64,000 nucleotides of DNA, from assembly GCA_965249005.1 (NCBI GenBank), contig CBDFLD010000023.1, positions 1,178,001-1,242,000 of the forward strand. The letters run 5' to 3'. The position numbers and the translations under genes were made by a program. Positions 18,000 through 26,583 of the stretch are shown here, piece by piece. How positions within the stretch are numbered: position 1 is the first letter of the stretch; each line of letters starts with the position of its first letter. The notes under the pieces were generated by a model, which worked only from the letters and a program-made list of their open reading frames with translations, did not search any database and was not told the origin of the DNA. The DNA is from CBDFLD01 sp965249005 (GTDB lineage Bacteria; Acidobacteriota; UBA6911).

Positions 18000-19274
18000 A
18001 TGAAGAAGATTCTACCAAACGGCAATACGTCGAAGCAAAAACGATCGTCAGGCGAGACACGATTTCTCGCAACCAATGATCAGCTCAACGAACTTGATGC
18101 ACGTATCGAGCTCATCCAAGCGTTGATACCGCTGGGATTGCGAGCCGTCCAGGACAGCCTTGAAGATGAAGTCAACCACCTCGCTGGGGAGCGCTATAGC
18201 CGAGCCGGCGGCGATTCCAACCTTCATCGATGGGGATCGCAAAGGGGTTCAGTGTACCTGACAGATCAGAAGATTCCAGTCCGTGTTCCTCGAGTCCGAG
18301 ATACTGATCGGAGTTGTGAGGTACGGTTGAGAACATATCGGCGGTTGCAGCAACCCAGGAATATGGACGAGGGCCTTTTGAAGAAGGTAATCAACGGATT
18401 ATCGTGTCGCAATTATCGGGAGTGCGCTGAGGCGGTTCCCGAGGCCTTTGGCATGTCGCCATCGAGCATCTCGCGCCGTACCATCCAAGTGACAGCTCGA
18501 AAACTGAAGGAGCTGCAGGAACGATCTCTTGCAGGATACGATTTTGTTGCTCTCTTTCTGGACGGCAAAAGCTTTGCATCGGAGCAAATCCTGATTGGAT
18601 TGGGAGTAACCATTGAGGGTGAGAAGATCATCTTGGGGTTCCTGCAGGCCAGTACCGAAAATGAACGAGTGTGTACGGACTTTCTCCGAGGGCTGTTACA
18701 AAGAGGGCTTTGCCATGATGAGGGCCTGATGTGCGTTATCGATGGGTCCAAAGGATTGCGAAAAGCCGTCCAGGCGGTATTCGGCAACCGGGCGGTCGTG
18801 CAGCGCTGCCGATGGCACAAGCGTGAAAATGTATTGTGCTACTTACCCAAGAGCAAACAGGGAACCTTTCGCAAACGATTGCAGGATGCCTATCAAAAGC
18901 CAACCCTGAGAGAGGCAGAAAAAGCGCTTCTAAGGGTCCGAAAAGAACTATCGCTGCTGAACCAGTCAGCGGCAGCCAGCTTGGATGAGGGTTTCGAAGA
19001 GACTCTCACCCTTCACCGGTTGGGCCTGGCAGAGGAACTCCGGGAAAGTTTCTCTACCACGAATTGTCTCGAGTCCATCAATGCGCAGCTTGGACAAAGA
19101 ACCGATAAAGTGGATTACTGGAAAAACAGCAACCAATTACATCGCTGGGTAGCTACGGCATTGCTTGAGATCGAGCCGAGACTCAGGAAGGTCCGTGGCT
19201 ATCGGCATCTGCCGAGGTTACGTCGTTCCTTAAAAGCCCGCTTTTCAAAAGCCGTGGAAGAACGAATTGCGTAA
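18000..19274 (+). CDS. Mutator-type (IS256-like) transposase
   Basis: 424 residues from the ATG at 18000, with AAGGAG eight bases upstream; upstream TTG in the same frame is not needed. The DDE core is visible: first Asp in VALFLDGKSF, second Asp in CVIDGSKGLRKA, the family hallmark C-x2-H in VQRCRWHKRENV, and the final Glu in TTNCLESINAQLG. These are the conserved blocks of the IS256/MULE superfamily. The length fits a complete enzyme, and no frameshift is seen, so the element could still be mobile. It differs clearly from the second transposase at the right edge of the window. Confidence 0.92.
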   Translation: MKKILPNGNTSKQKRSSGETRFLATNDQLNELDARIELIQALIPLGLRAVQDSLEDEVNHLAGERYSRAGGDSNLHRWGSQRGSVYLTDQKIPVRVPRVRDTDRSCEVRLRTYRRLQQPRNMDEGLLKKVINGLSCRNYRECAEAVPEAFGMSPSSISRRTIQVTARKLKELQERSLAGYDFVALFLDGKSFASEQILIGLGVTIEGEKIILGFLQASTENERVCTDFLRGLLQRGLCHDEGLMCVIDGSKGLRKAVQAVFGNRAVVQRCRWHKRENVLCYLPKSKQGTFRKRLQDAYQKPTLREAEKALLRVRKELSLLNQSAAASLDEGFEETLTLHRLGLAEELRESFSTTNCLESINAQLGQRTDKVDYWKNSNQLHRWVATALLEIEPRLRKVRGYRHLPRLRRSLKARFSKAVEERIA

Positions 19275-19282
19275 ATACCACG

Positions 19283-19304
19283 GGAGCCGCTCTCCAATTT
19301 CAAC
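19283..19304 (-). repeat. IS terminal inverted repeat, right
   Basis: Read on the minus strand it starts GTTGAAATT and ends GCGGCTCC, matching the left end. The transposase stop codon lies 9 bp inside it. Confidence 0.8.
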
Positions 19305-19951
19305 TAAAAATGGGATTGACTCATCGACGTTGTCGACCGGACCGACCGATTCCACGGCGGCCTGCGAGAGCAACGTCGTGCCAGTGTAAACTTCGAACAA
19401 GACTTGCGCCCCGACCTTTCCATCCGCGGTGAGCTGTCCCCATCCTGCCAGTTGGGGTGCGGAGGGTCCGGCAGTCGTCAACTTGATCGTTCCACCCCCT
19501 GAGATGGCAAAGTTGTGCTCGGCTGCCGTCGTGCCGTTGATGGTAAGAGCCAGGGGTAAGCCGTCATCGTCGTAAAATTTGATGGTGATGTTCACCGTCC
19601 CGGAGTTCTGGTTCATGACCAGGATGATGGTTCGGAAGTCTCCGCCTTCGACAATCTGAGCGAAATCATGAAATGCGGAAGGCAATCCCGCCTCGGCGCT
19701 GGCAGGCCAAAGCAGAATCGGCATTAGAAGCACGAACAATCGTCTCATATCGATTCTCCTTACGGGCAATCCATTGGTCGTTTTCAGGCTCACTCTATAC
19801 TCGCGTCCGCACTCTTACAACACAATTTGTCGTGCGGCTGGATAGATTGCACTGATGCATTCTGTTCACATGAGAACTCGCTTGGTATGATGAGCTTCAC
19901 CTAACGAGGGCGCACAAACCCGTCCCACCTACCCAGGAAGGAGCGAACGAC

Positions 19952-22174
19952 ATGACCATGGTGTCCACCATTCGGATGAGCTCGGCGCTTGCCCTCACTA
20001 TCCTTGGAAGTGGTGCCTCGATGGATTGCACTGTCGGAGCAGCATCGGGTAAGACAACGCTGGCGTCATCCCGCCATGCTACGCTGGCGTCATCCCGCCA
20101 TGAGGAAGGGACGCTGCCCGTCGGACCCATAAAAGCGACCTTCACGGTTTTTCCGGAGCAGGTGCTCGGCGAAATCGACCGCAACGTATACGGTCACTTC
20201 GTCGAGCATGTTGGCCGAGTCGTCTACGGAGGTATCTGGGCCGAGATGATCGAAAATCGCAGTTTCGAAGGCCGCGACTACGATGGCAACGGCTTGCCCG
20301 ACCCCTGGGAATCAGTAGTCGGGGCCAATGGGCCGAAGGGAGGAGTGACGGTCAGTCAGTCCGACGTCTTTCGGGGCAAACAGTCGCTGCTTCTGGACGC
20401 AGAGACCGGAAGTGCAGGTGCGCGACAGCATAACCTCGGGTTGAGATCTGCTTGGACCTATGATCTGGAAGTCTGGACCAAGGCGGCAGAAACATCGTCG
20501 AGCATCCAAGTCCGACTCGAGGGGCCAGATGGAGAGAGCCTTTCTTCCGCTCGGCTCGAGAACCTCCCGAAACGCTGGCAACGCCAGACCGTGTCGCTAA
20601 AACCGAGTAAGGATTTGGATGCTGCGTCTCTTTCGCTGGAGGTGTTGGGCGAGGGCAGGGTTTGGGTAGATTCGGTTTCCCTCATGCCAAGGGAAAACCA
20701 TGACGGCGGCGTCCGCAAGGATGTAGTGCGCCTGGTTCGCGAAATGAAGCCACCGGTGATTCGATATCCTGGAGGTTGCTTTGCCGACGGATACCACTGG
20801 AAGGGCGGGGTTGGACCCAGAGAGAAACGGCCGATCAGCGGAAACGCGACCACGACAGCCGCCAAGTCTTTCATACAGAGGCAGCGGCGTTTTGCCCCGA
20901 ATCGTTTTCCCGAGATGTCGGACGAAGAGTTCGTGATGCGGTTCGAAAAGAATACCTGGCGTCCGTACGAGATGAACGATTTCGGGACGGATGAATTCAT
21001 GAGGTTCACCCATATGGTCGGTGCCGAACCGTTCATCACGGTGAACTTCGGCTCTGGCTCACCGGAAGAGGCGGCCGACTGGGTGGCGTACTGCAACAGT
21101 CCGGCAAGCGATCCGCGAGGGGCGATGCGTGCCGCCAACGGACATCCCGAGCCCTATGGGGTGAAGTACTGGGGAGTCGGCAACGAGATCATGGGGCCCC
21201 ACGAGGTCGGCGGCGCCATCCCCCCGAGGGAGTACGGGGAACGCTTCGCGCAGTTCGCCAAAGCAATGAGAACGGTGGACCCGGGCATCAAGCTCGTCGC
21301 TGTCGGGTGGGCGGGACTGGAGTTTCCATTCGCACAATGGAATCCAGTGCTGCTCAGTACGGAAGCCGCCCAACAGATGGACTACCTCTCCGTGCATCAC
21401 TACTACGGGAGACAGGACTTCGACACGGCGAGCCCGGAGGACGCGGCCAAGGCCATCATGGCCGCGCCCGTCCATCTCGCGAAACTGCTGGATCAGACCC
21501 GCGAGACTCTTCAAGAGGTCGGTCCGGACGATCGGCAAATATCGATCGTGCTCGAGGAGTGGGGGACATGGCACTACGGCATGGTGGGACTGATGAGAAA
21601 TGCGGGAAGAGTCCCTTACACCATGGTCGACGGCGTCTTTGCGGCCGGCGTGTTTCACGAGATGCAGCGGCGCGGGAACTCCGTCACGATGGGAAACATG
21701 GCCACGCTGGTCAATACCATCGGCTCTGTTCGAGCCAATCACACGGGTGCGTTTGGCACACCGTACCAGAAAGTGTTTCACCTGTTTGCGAACCACTGCC
21801 AATCGCTCGCGCTAGCCGTAAGCGGGGACGCACCGACCTACGATACCGTGGCAACGGCGAGAGTCCCGGCCCTCAAGGGTGTCTCGCTCGTCGACGTGGC
21901 GGCCACGCGGGATGATCGATCCAGCCAGTTCGTGATCACGGCCCTCAACCGCAGCCTGGATGCCGAAGCGGATTTGAAGGTCGAGCTCGCGGGAGCTCGA
22001 GCCTCGCAAGCCAAGGTCCTCGAATTGCGCTCTGATGCCCTATTCGCCACAAATACGTTCGAGACGCCGGACAAGATCCAGAGCACCGGGCAGACGATTT
22101 CTCTGACGGATGGCCGCATCGAGTACCGCTTGGCTCCCCATTCGCTGACGCTCTTCATGGTTTCGCAGCCATAG
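19952..22174 (+). CDS. Secreted GH51-type alpha-L-arabinofuranosidase
   Basis: 740 residues with GGAAGGAG upstream of the ATG and a hydrophobic N-terminus. After a low-complexity linker (a duplicated TLASSRHA unit), residues about 60-255 carry EIDRNVYGHFVEHVGR and a carbohydrate-binding-like jelly roll, as in two-domain arabinofuranosidases. The catalytic barrel contains VIRYPGGCFADGYHW, GVGNEIMG with the acid/base Glu, and SIVLEEWGTW with the likely nucleophile Glu. The C-terminal sandwich ends LAPHSLTLFMVSQP. It should release arabinofuranosyl residues from arabinan or arabinoxylan outside the cytoplasm. A relic of a second copy of its C-terminus lies at 24989. Confidence 0.93.
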   Translation: MTMVSTIRMSSALALTILGSGASMDCTVGAASGKTTLASSRHATLASSRHEEGTLPVGPIKATFTVFPEQVLGEIDRNVYGHFVEHVGRVVYGGIWAEMIENRSFEGRDYDGNGLPDPWESVVGANGPKGGVTVSQSDVFRGKQSLLLDAETGSAGARQHNLGLRSAWTYDLEVWTKAAETSSSIQVRLEGPDGESLSSARLENLPKRWQRQTVSLKPSKDLDAASLSLEVLGEGRVWVDSVSLMPRENHDGGVRKDVVRLVREMKPPVIRYPGGCFADGYHWKGGVGPREKRPISGNATTTAAKSFIQRQRRFAPNRFPEMSDEEFVMRFEKNTWRPYEMNDFGTDEFMRFTHMVGAEPFITVNFGSGSPEEAADWVAYCNSPASDPRGAMRAANGHPEPYGVKYWGVGNEIMGPHEVGGAIPPREYGERFAQFAKAMRTVDPGIKLVAVGWAGLEFPFAQWNPVLLSTEAAQQMDYLSVHHYYGRQDFDTASPEDAAKAIMAAPVHLAKLLDQTRETLQEVGPDDRQISIVLEEWGTWHYGMVGLMRNAGRVPYTMVDGVFAAGVFHEMQRRGNSVTMGNMATLVNTIGSVRANHTGAFGTPYQKVFHLFANHCQSLALAVSGDAPTYDTVATARVPALKGVSLVDVAATRDDRSSQFVITALNRSLDAEADLKVELAGARASQAKVLELRSDALFATNTFETPDKIQSTGQTISLTDGRIEYRLAPHSLTLFMVSQP
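20057..20104. repeat. 24-bp tandem duplication within the GH51 leader
   Basis: Two copies of a 24-base unit beginning ACGCTGGCGTCATCC, at 20057-20080 and 20081-20104, differ only in the last two bases. They encode TLASSRHA/TLASSRHE in the linker after the signal region, so the frame is preserved. Confidence 0.9.
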
Positions 22175-22482
22175 CGCAAAGCACGGCTCCGAGGAACGAT
22201 TTGGGCCCGGCCTGAAGGCGGCCAGATGTCCAGGGCAAAGTTCTCTTGTGGTTTGCTATTTCTCTTCATGGTGAATTCCTGCGTTCCTGAATCAGGAGAG
22301 CAGAACTCCTCCGAGATCGGATGGAGTCTAAAACGATCAGGGTTGCGGACCTGCCAGGACCGGGCCAGATCGATACGATTCACGTTGTCCGAGAGAGAAA
22401 AAATCGCCCTGAGATCAGCGCGGGATGAATCTACCAGTTCCCGGGTTACGTGATTGTGACATCAAAAAGTGGGCTCCGGGGA
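22175..22482. other. Intergenic region between convergent genes
   Basis: About 308 bp between the GH51 stop and the stop of isocitrate lyase. A short open frame at 22226-22453 has no family resemblance, no strong ribosome site and ordinary composition, so I see no gene here. No clear terminator hairpin with a T-run was found. Confidence 0.6.
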
Positions 22483-24747
22483 CTATGTCGAGACGGGACC
22501 GGTCTTGTCGATCAGCATAGAAAGCGACTTGCGATCCTCATGGAGCAGTTCGCCGATTCGTGTCGGGTTGACCGTCGCCACGATGATCTGGCCGATCTCG
22601 CTGTTTACGGCGGAGAAAATCCCATGATCCTTCATTTTTGCCGTCTGATACAGGACATCCTCTGTCGGGCTGACGTAGTGGACGTTATCGGCTTTGTAAC
22701 GATGGATCAAGAACAAGTGCAGCAGAGTCATCAACCGTTTCTGGCGTAACGACAGGGCAAACGTATTCTGATCGCGAACTGACAGAAAGCTGTGCTCCCG
22801 CCGATCGCGGTTATCAGTAAAGACAATGTTCGCCAGCATATCCTCTGCACCGTTTGTCACACTCAGTTCCAGCAGTCCCGCGCCGGATGTGTGCGGACGC
22901 AGATGTACCTGCATCAGACCCGGCAAGCTGTAGTGGGCTCTCCACATGTCGAGCCACGCCTCGAGCAATTGTTTTGGCACTTCGGTCTGGATGTGATGCT
23001 GGAACTGCGTTGAGCCCTTCCCCATAGCTTTTGTCGTTGCCGTGCGACCTGCCGAAGCCATCAACGCTCCGTCGAGGCGTGCTCCCCCGACAAGACTCTG
23101 CGGGGTGCTGTAGGGTGACTCCACCAACCTCAACTTGCGCTGCAAGCGCGCGAGTGCGAGCATCCCGTCGTGCTTCAAAGCCGTTACAAACTCCTCGGCG
23201 GCAAGACCGTCGATCTGGTGGCCGCCGTATGTGATGAAGTTGAATACGAAGCCGAGCTTGCCGAGCTCTTCCGGGACTCGCTTCATCTCGTCATCGCTCA
23301 TGCCGGTCGTATCCCAGTTGAACGACGGAGAAAGGTTGTACGCCAGCATTTTGTCGGGAAATTCCGCGTGGATGGCCTCGGCGAACTTCTTGGCATCCTC
23401 GAGATCCGCCGTCTTGGTTTCCATCCACAGGATGTCGGCGAAGGGGGCCGCCGCGAGCGACTTGGCGATGGCATAGTCGATGCCGCTCTGAATCTGGTAG
23501 TAGCCTTCCGGCGTCTTTGGCAGCTCGCAATCCCATATGACGCGGATGCCCATGTTCCTCGCCCTTTCGCTCGCCGCGTAGTACGATGCCTTGTTGGCAT
23601 ATGCCAACCATTCATCGACAGTCATTTCGAAGCTTTCGCCCTCACCTGTATGAAAGTCCATCACGTCGGCCACTGCCTGCCCGTAGGTTTTCAGACCCGC
23701 CTCTGCCTGCCAGAGATCGAGGTAGCGGCCGACAATCCCATCGAGCATGGACTCGATTTTCGAGGTGGCGTCGTATTGCCCGGCACTGTCCTTGATGAGG
23801 GTCATCACGCCGGCCCGCTCGAGCCATTCGCATGCCGACTCGTACTCGCTATCGGCGACGTCAAAGAGAAGGTGTCCGCGGATCTCGCCGATACCAAGCT
23901 CGGACAGTTTTCGCAGAATGGCCAGGTACCCGGCCTTGTAGCGCGGCAGATCGATACTCGTTGCGCCAAGGATGAAGGGTTGATCGCGTTCGTCGTTACG
24001 GCTGTCGATGAATGTCGCAGATTCGGCATCGGTACGGGCCACGATGATTCCGGGCACGCGCATGACGTCGAGCTGGAAACGCGCCGCGTTGAGCCGCTTG
24101 ATCTGCTCGTCTTCCGCCACGAGAACTTTGCCGCCCTGGTGGCCGCACTTCTTCACCCCAGGCCTTTGATCTTCGATATGATAACCGGGCACGCCGACTT
24201 CGACGAAACGGCGGATCAGGTTGCGCACATGTGCGTCACCGCCATGACCGGTGTCCGCGTCCGCAATGATGAACGGCCGGTAATCGACGACCGGAGCCGA
24301 ATTGCGTTGCTCCTCGGTCATATGCACGCGGGCAAAATGCTGATTCCTGTCCGCCGTGAGGAGCGCGCGCACGATCGGCGCTGCTTCGTCCGGCACCTGA
24401 CTGAGCGGGTAGCTAGCCAAATCCGCACCAGGATCCTCCGTAGTCGAGCCCTTTGCCGACGTCGCCCAGCCACCAAGGTAGATGCCCTCGATCCCGAGAC
24501 GCTTGATGGAAACCGCCTGCCCTGGCGAATACGGTCCAAACGTCGTAATCGATTTGCGGACTTTGAAGAGTTCACGCAGCCGGGCGCAAAAATCCTCGGC
24601 GGCTTTTCTGGCGACCGTGTAATCGATCTCGATCGTACCTTGCTGCTGCGCTACTTCGCGCGGAGAATACAGTCTGACGATCCCTTTGAAGCGAGGGCTT
24701 TCGAACCACCTCTTGGCCGCTACGGTTTGTTTATCGAATGCGTTCAT
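22483..24747 (-). CDS. aceA: Isocitrate lyase, long form
   Basis: 754 residues, longer than the roughly 430-residue E. coli enzyme and matching the long isocitrate lyase class seen in mycobacteria (AceA2-like) and Pseudomonas. The catalytic loop is present in the variant GVKKCGHQGGKVL. Other hallmarks include IADADTGHGG, VARTDAESATF and AYNLSPSFNWDTTGM, with a long C-terminal extension. It cleaves isocitrate to glyoxylate and succinate, opening the glyoxylate shunt for growth on acetate or fatty acids. No malate synthase is adjacent. The ATG has only a weak purine-rich site upstream. It is flanked by the arabinofuranosidase and its relic, so it looks isolated from an operon. Confidence 0.95.
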   Translation of the reverse strand: MNAFDKQTVAAKRWFESPRFKGIVRLYSPREVAQQQGTIEIDYTVARKAAEDFCARLRELFKVRKSITTFGPYSPGQAVSIKRLGIEGIYLGGWATSAKGSTTEDPGADLASYPLSQVPDEAAPIVRALLTADRNQHFARVHMTEEQRNSAPVVDYRPFIIADADTGHGGDAHVRNLIRRFVEVGVPGYHIEDQRPGVKKCGHQGGKVLVAEDEQIKRLNAARFQLDVMRVPGIIVARTDAESATFIDSRNDERDQPFILGATSIDLPRYKAGYLAILRKLSELGIGEIRGHLLFDVADSEYESACEWLERAGVMTLIKDSAGQYDATSKIESMLDGIVGRYLDLWQAEAGLKTYGQAVADVMDFHTGEGESFEMTVDEWLAYANKASYYAASERARNMGIRVIWDCELPKTPEGYYQIQSGIDYAIAKSLAAAPFADILWMETKTADLEDAKKFAEAIHAEFPDKMLAYNLSPSFNWDTTGMSDDEMKRVPEELGKLGFVFNFITYGGHQIDGLAAEEFVTALKHDGMLALARLQRKLRLVESPYSTPQSLVGGARLDGALMASAGRTATTKAMGKGSTQFQHHIQTEVPKQLLEAWLDMWRAHYSLPGLMQVHLRPHTSGAGLLELSVTNGAEDMLANIVFTDNRDRREHSFLSVRDQNTFALSLRQKRLMTLLHLFLIHRYKADNVHYVSPTEDVLYQTAKMKDHGIFSAVNSEIGQIIVATVNPTRIGELLHEDRKSLSMLIDKTGPVST

Positions 24748-24988
24748 CGCGTTTGTTTACCTTTGCTTTAGGGTGGGTCCACTGCAGCGAAGTCCAACCT
24801 TGGTCATTTGGATAGTGTCCTTTCGGAGAGGCATCCGTGTGTCGGCGGGAATCCTTCGCTCTATGCTATCCAAGAGTCTGGAAACCGTCGGCCCTGTGCG
24901 TGAACCGCCGGTGGCCGGTCGGTAACGCGGCGCGTTGCAAGCAGTCTACTCGTGATGCCAGTTTGGCGTCAAGGGTAGGAGGGAGCCC

Positions 24989-25067
24989 GGGACGATTTCT
25001 CTGAAGGATGGCCTGATCGAGTACCACTTGCCCCCTCGTTCATTGGTTCTGTTCGTGATTTCATTGC
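24989..25067 (+). pseudogene. Relic of a second GH51 arabinofuranosidase C-terminus
   Basis: Read on the plus strand, this gives GTISLKDGLIEYHLPPRSL then VLFVISLP, which aligns residue for residue with the last 27 residues of the intact GH51 enzyme (GQTISLTDGRIEYRLAPHSL then TLFMVSQP). Nothing upstream resembles the rest of the enzyme. The intact gene and the relic lie either side of isocitrate lyase, in the same orientation. Confidence 0.75.
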
Positions 25068-25068
25068 C

Positions 25069-26580
25069 TCAGTACCTCGCATTTGCGTGCCAGGCGTGGG
25101 CTTGAGCGTTGGCGCGGCGCACGTGGGCAATGACCTCTTGGTGGACGTTTTCGAAAGGATCTTTGAACCCGGGTTGGGCGGCCATGAGCCAGTGGGGGAT
25201 TCCCTTCCACCCTTCGATATAGCCGCACTGGTGCCAGCCCACGATATAGGGTTGCGAGAGTGCGCTTTCAAGGTAACCGGCGTAGGTTTGGCCCACTGAG
25301 TCCAGGGAGTCGCACTGGATGTTGCGCTCGTGTTCCTGGTTGGGCTGTCTGTGGGCGAAAGAGGAGTCACCCAGCAAAATGGGCTTGCCGGTTGCCTCGT
25401 GGATACCTCGGAGCGTTGCTTCCTGATCCCCGAAGTAGCCAAACCATTCAATGTTTACCACATCGACCCACTTTTTGAGCACAGGGAAAAGGAAAGCCGG
25501 GATTTCCGCTCCGCCATATAACTTGTCTCCCAGGATCAAATGATGCGGGTCGTGTTTTCGGATCGCTTCCACGTGGAGCTGGTGCCACCGATCCGCGATC
25601 CGGGCAAGGAAAGTCTGATCATCTGCCGCAGCACTCTTTTGGTCAGCGGGCCGGGACCAATCCGTGTGGGCCTGTAGAGCTTCCCAGGAAGCGGTTGGGG
25701 TTCCGTGAGCACGCGCGGCCATGACAGCGTCGGGATAGCGCTGCCGGAGAACGTCGATCCATTCCTTTTTGCCTGCGGTATTGGACGGCAGGGCGCGAAG
25801 CGCATGACTCCAGGGTGGAACCCGAGAATCGCCGAAACCTTCGTGAGCGGACCAGGGAGGAAGATCGCTGAAGCCGTAACCAATAAGGTTGGGATCCCCG
25901 GCGCAGTCCAAAGCAACGGGACGAACCGCCGCATCGACTCTGCGAGCAAACACCTCCGAGAAGACATCCGGGGATTCCTTCAGGTCGCCCATGTAGAACG
26001 CCACGCGAGCGGAGCGGAGCGACTGCACATAGGGGAGCTGCTTGCGAAACAGAAACCTGGGTATAGAAGTGCCGAAGCCGAGGGAGTCGAAACCCCAGTC
26101 TGCAAAGTCGGCGAAGATTTGCTGCATCCACGCACGTGCGGCCTGCCCATGAGGATTGAAGGTCTGAGAGATCCTCGCGCAGGCTACGAAATCGTTCGCT
26201 TTCTGTCGGGGCTCAGTCTCGTTCGAAGGCGTGATGCTCGATTCTTGTTCGCGGTTGAGAGCGGTTCGGGCAGCCTCCTTCACGAAGTCCGTGCCGTAAC
26301 GCTCGAGGGTCGCTTCGCGGTTGTACGGCGCCAGCAGAAAGATCGGCGCCACGTGGTTGATGCCGAGACTGATCTGCTCGTTGTCGTCCGGAGAGACAAA
26401 CCACCAGATTCCGTTGTGGCGGCGCACACGAAAGTGCTTCTTCGGAACTCGGCCGGTGTCGGAGACTGTCGCTGCGGGGGCTCGAGTCGCCAATCCAGGC
26501 AGCGCAAGGGAAGCCATCCCAATCCCCACCGACTTCATGGAGTTGTGGATGAACTGCTTCCGCGAAATTTTCGCTGTCAT
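25069..26580 (-). CDS. Tat-exported agarase/GH50-like TIM-barrel protein
   Basis: 503 residues. The N-terminus SRKQFIHNSMKSVGIGMASL is a Tat-like signal. The rest resembles agarase-type glycoside hydrolases: ISLGINHVAPIFLL early, LIGYGFSDLPPWS where active relatives have GY..DNE, WIDVLRQRYPD, HHLILGDKLYGG, VVNIEWFGYF, and GKPILLGDSSFAHR where relatives have an I(T/G)EFSF nucleophile strand. Both carboxylates therefore look altered: the acid/base Glu is missing and the nucleophile is Asp or absent. It may be a catalytically changed member or a binding protein. Its ATG lies three bases after the ornithine-cyclodeaminase-like stop, so translation is likely coupled. Confidence 0.7.
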   Translation of the reverse strand: MTAKISRKQFIHNSMKSVGIGMASLALPGLATRAPAATVSDTGRVPKKHFRVRRHNGIWWFVSPDDNEQISLGINHVAPIFLLAPYNREATLERYGTDFVKEAARTALNREQESSITPSNETEPRQKANDFVACARISQTFNPHGQAARAWMQQIFADFADWGFDSLGFGTSIPRFLFRKQLPYVQSLRSARVAFYMGDLKESPDVFSEVFARRVDAAVRPVALDCAGDPNLIGYGFSDLPPWSAHEGFGDSRVPPWSHALRALPSNTAGKKEWIDVLRQRYPDAVMAARAHGTPTASWEALQAHTDWSRPADQKSAAADDQTFLARIADRWHQLHVEAIRKHDPHHLILGDKLYGGAEIPAFLFPVLKKWVDVVNIEWFGYFGDQEATLRGIHEATGKPILLGDSSFAHRQPNQEHERNIQCDSLDSVGQTYAGYLESALSQPYIVGWHQCGYIEGWKGIPHWLMAAQPGFKDPFENVHQEVIAHVRRANAQAHAWHANARY

Positions 26581-26583
26581 GGT

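Larger units (their letters stand above)
17909..19304 (+). mobile_element. Insertion sequence, mutator/IS256-like, about 1,396 bp
   Basis: Ends are defined by imperfect terminal inverted repeats: GTTGAAATT then GCGGCTCC at the left, and the same two blocks in reverse complement at the right, with 8 extra bases between the blocks on the left. The dinucleotide TA flanks both ends (17907-17908 and 19305-19306). Inside is a single transposase gene. The element sits inside a secreted-protein gene and is oriented opposite to it. No 8-9 bp target duplication of the sort normally made by IS256 elements is visible. Confidence 0.85.
17568..19748 (-). pseudogene. Secreted beta-rich protein gene interrupted by an insertion sequence
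   Basis: The N-terminal half starts at the ATG at 19748 (AAGGAG upstream) with a signal peptide MRRLFVLLMPILLWPASAEA, then HFAQIVEGGDFRT-like strands and a Gly-rich beta domain. It runs to the IS right end near 19305. The C-terminal half resumes at 17906 and reads LFVDETTTSNTGFAIANL through VVLFI to the stop at 17568. If bases 17907-19304 are removed (the element plus one copy of a TA), the two halves join in frame as DESIPFLTIALTHVDLF, giving a 260-residue protein. Both halves match the two-domain pattern of small secreted proteins common in Acidobacteria. Function unknown; the gene is presumably inactive now. Confidence 0.88.

Noticed and set aside
17909..19304. Whether the inverted repeats extend two or three bases to include TTA
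   Set aside because: That would break the restored reading frame of the interrupted gene; the boundary with TA outside fits better.
22226..22453. Small plus-strand open frame between GH51 and isocitrate lyase
   Set aside because: No ribosome site, family match or conserved motif.
23170..24771. 533-codon open frame on the plus strand, opposite isocitrate lyase
   Set aside because: It is the antisense of a well-supported aceA; its sequence shows no family features and is explained by GC-rich codon structure.
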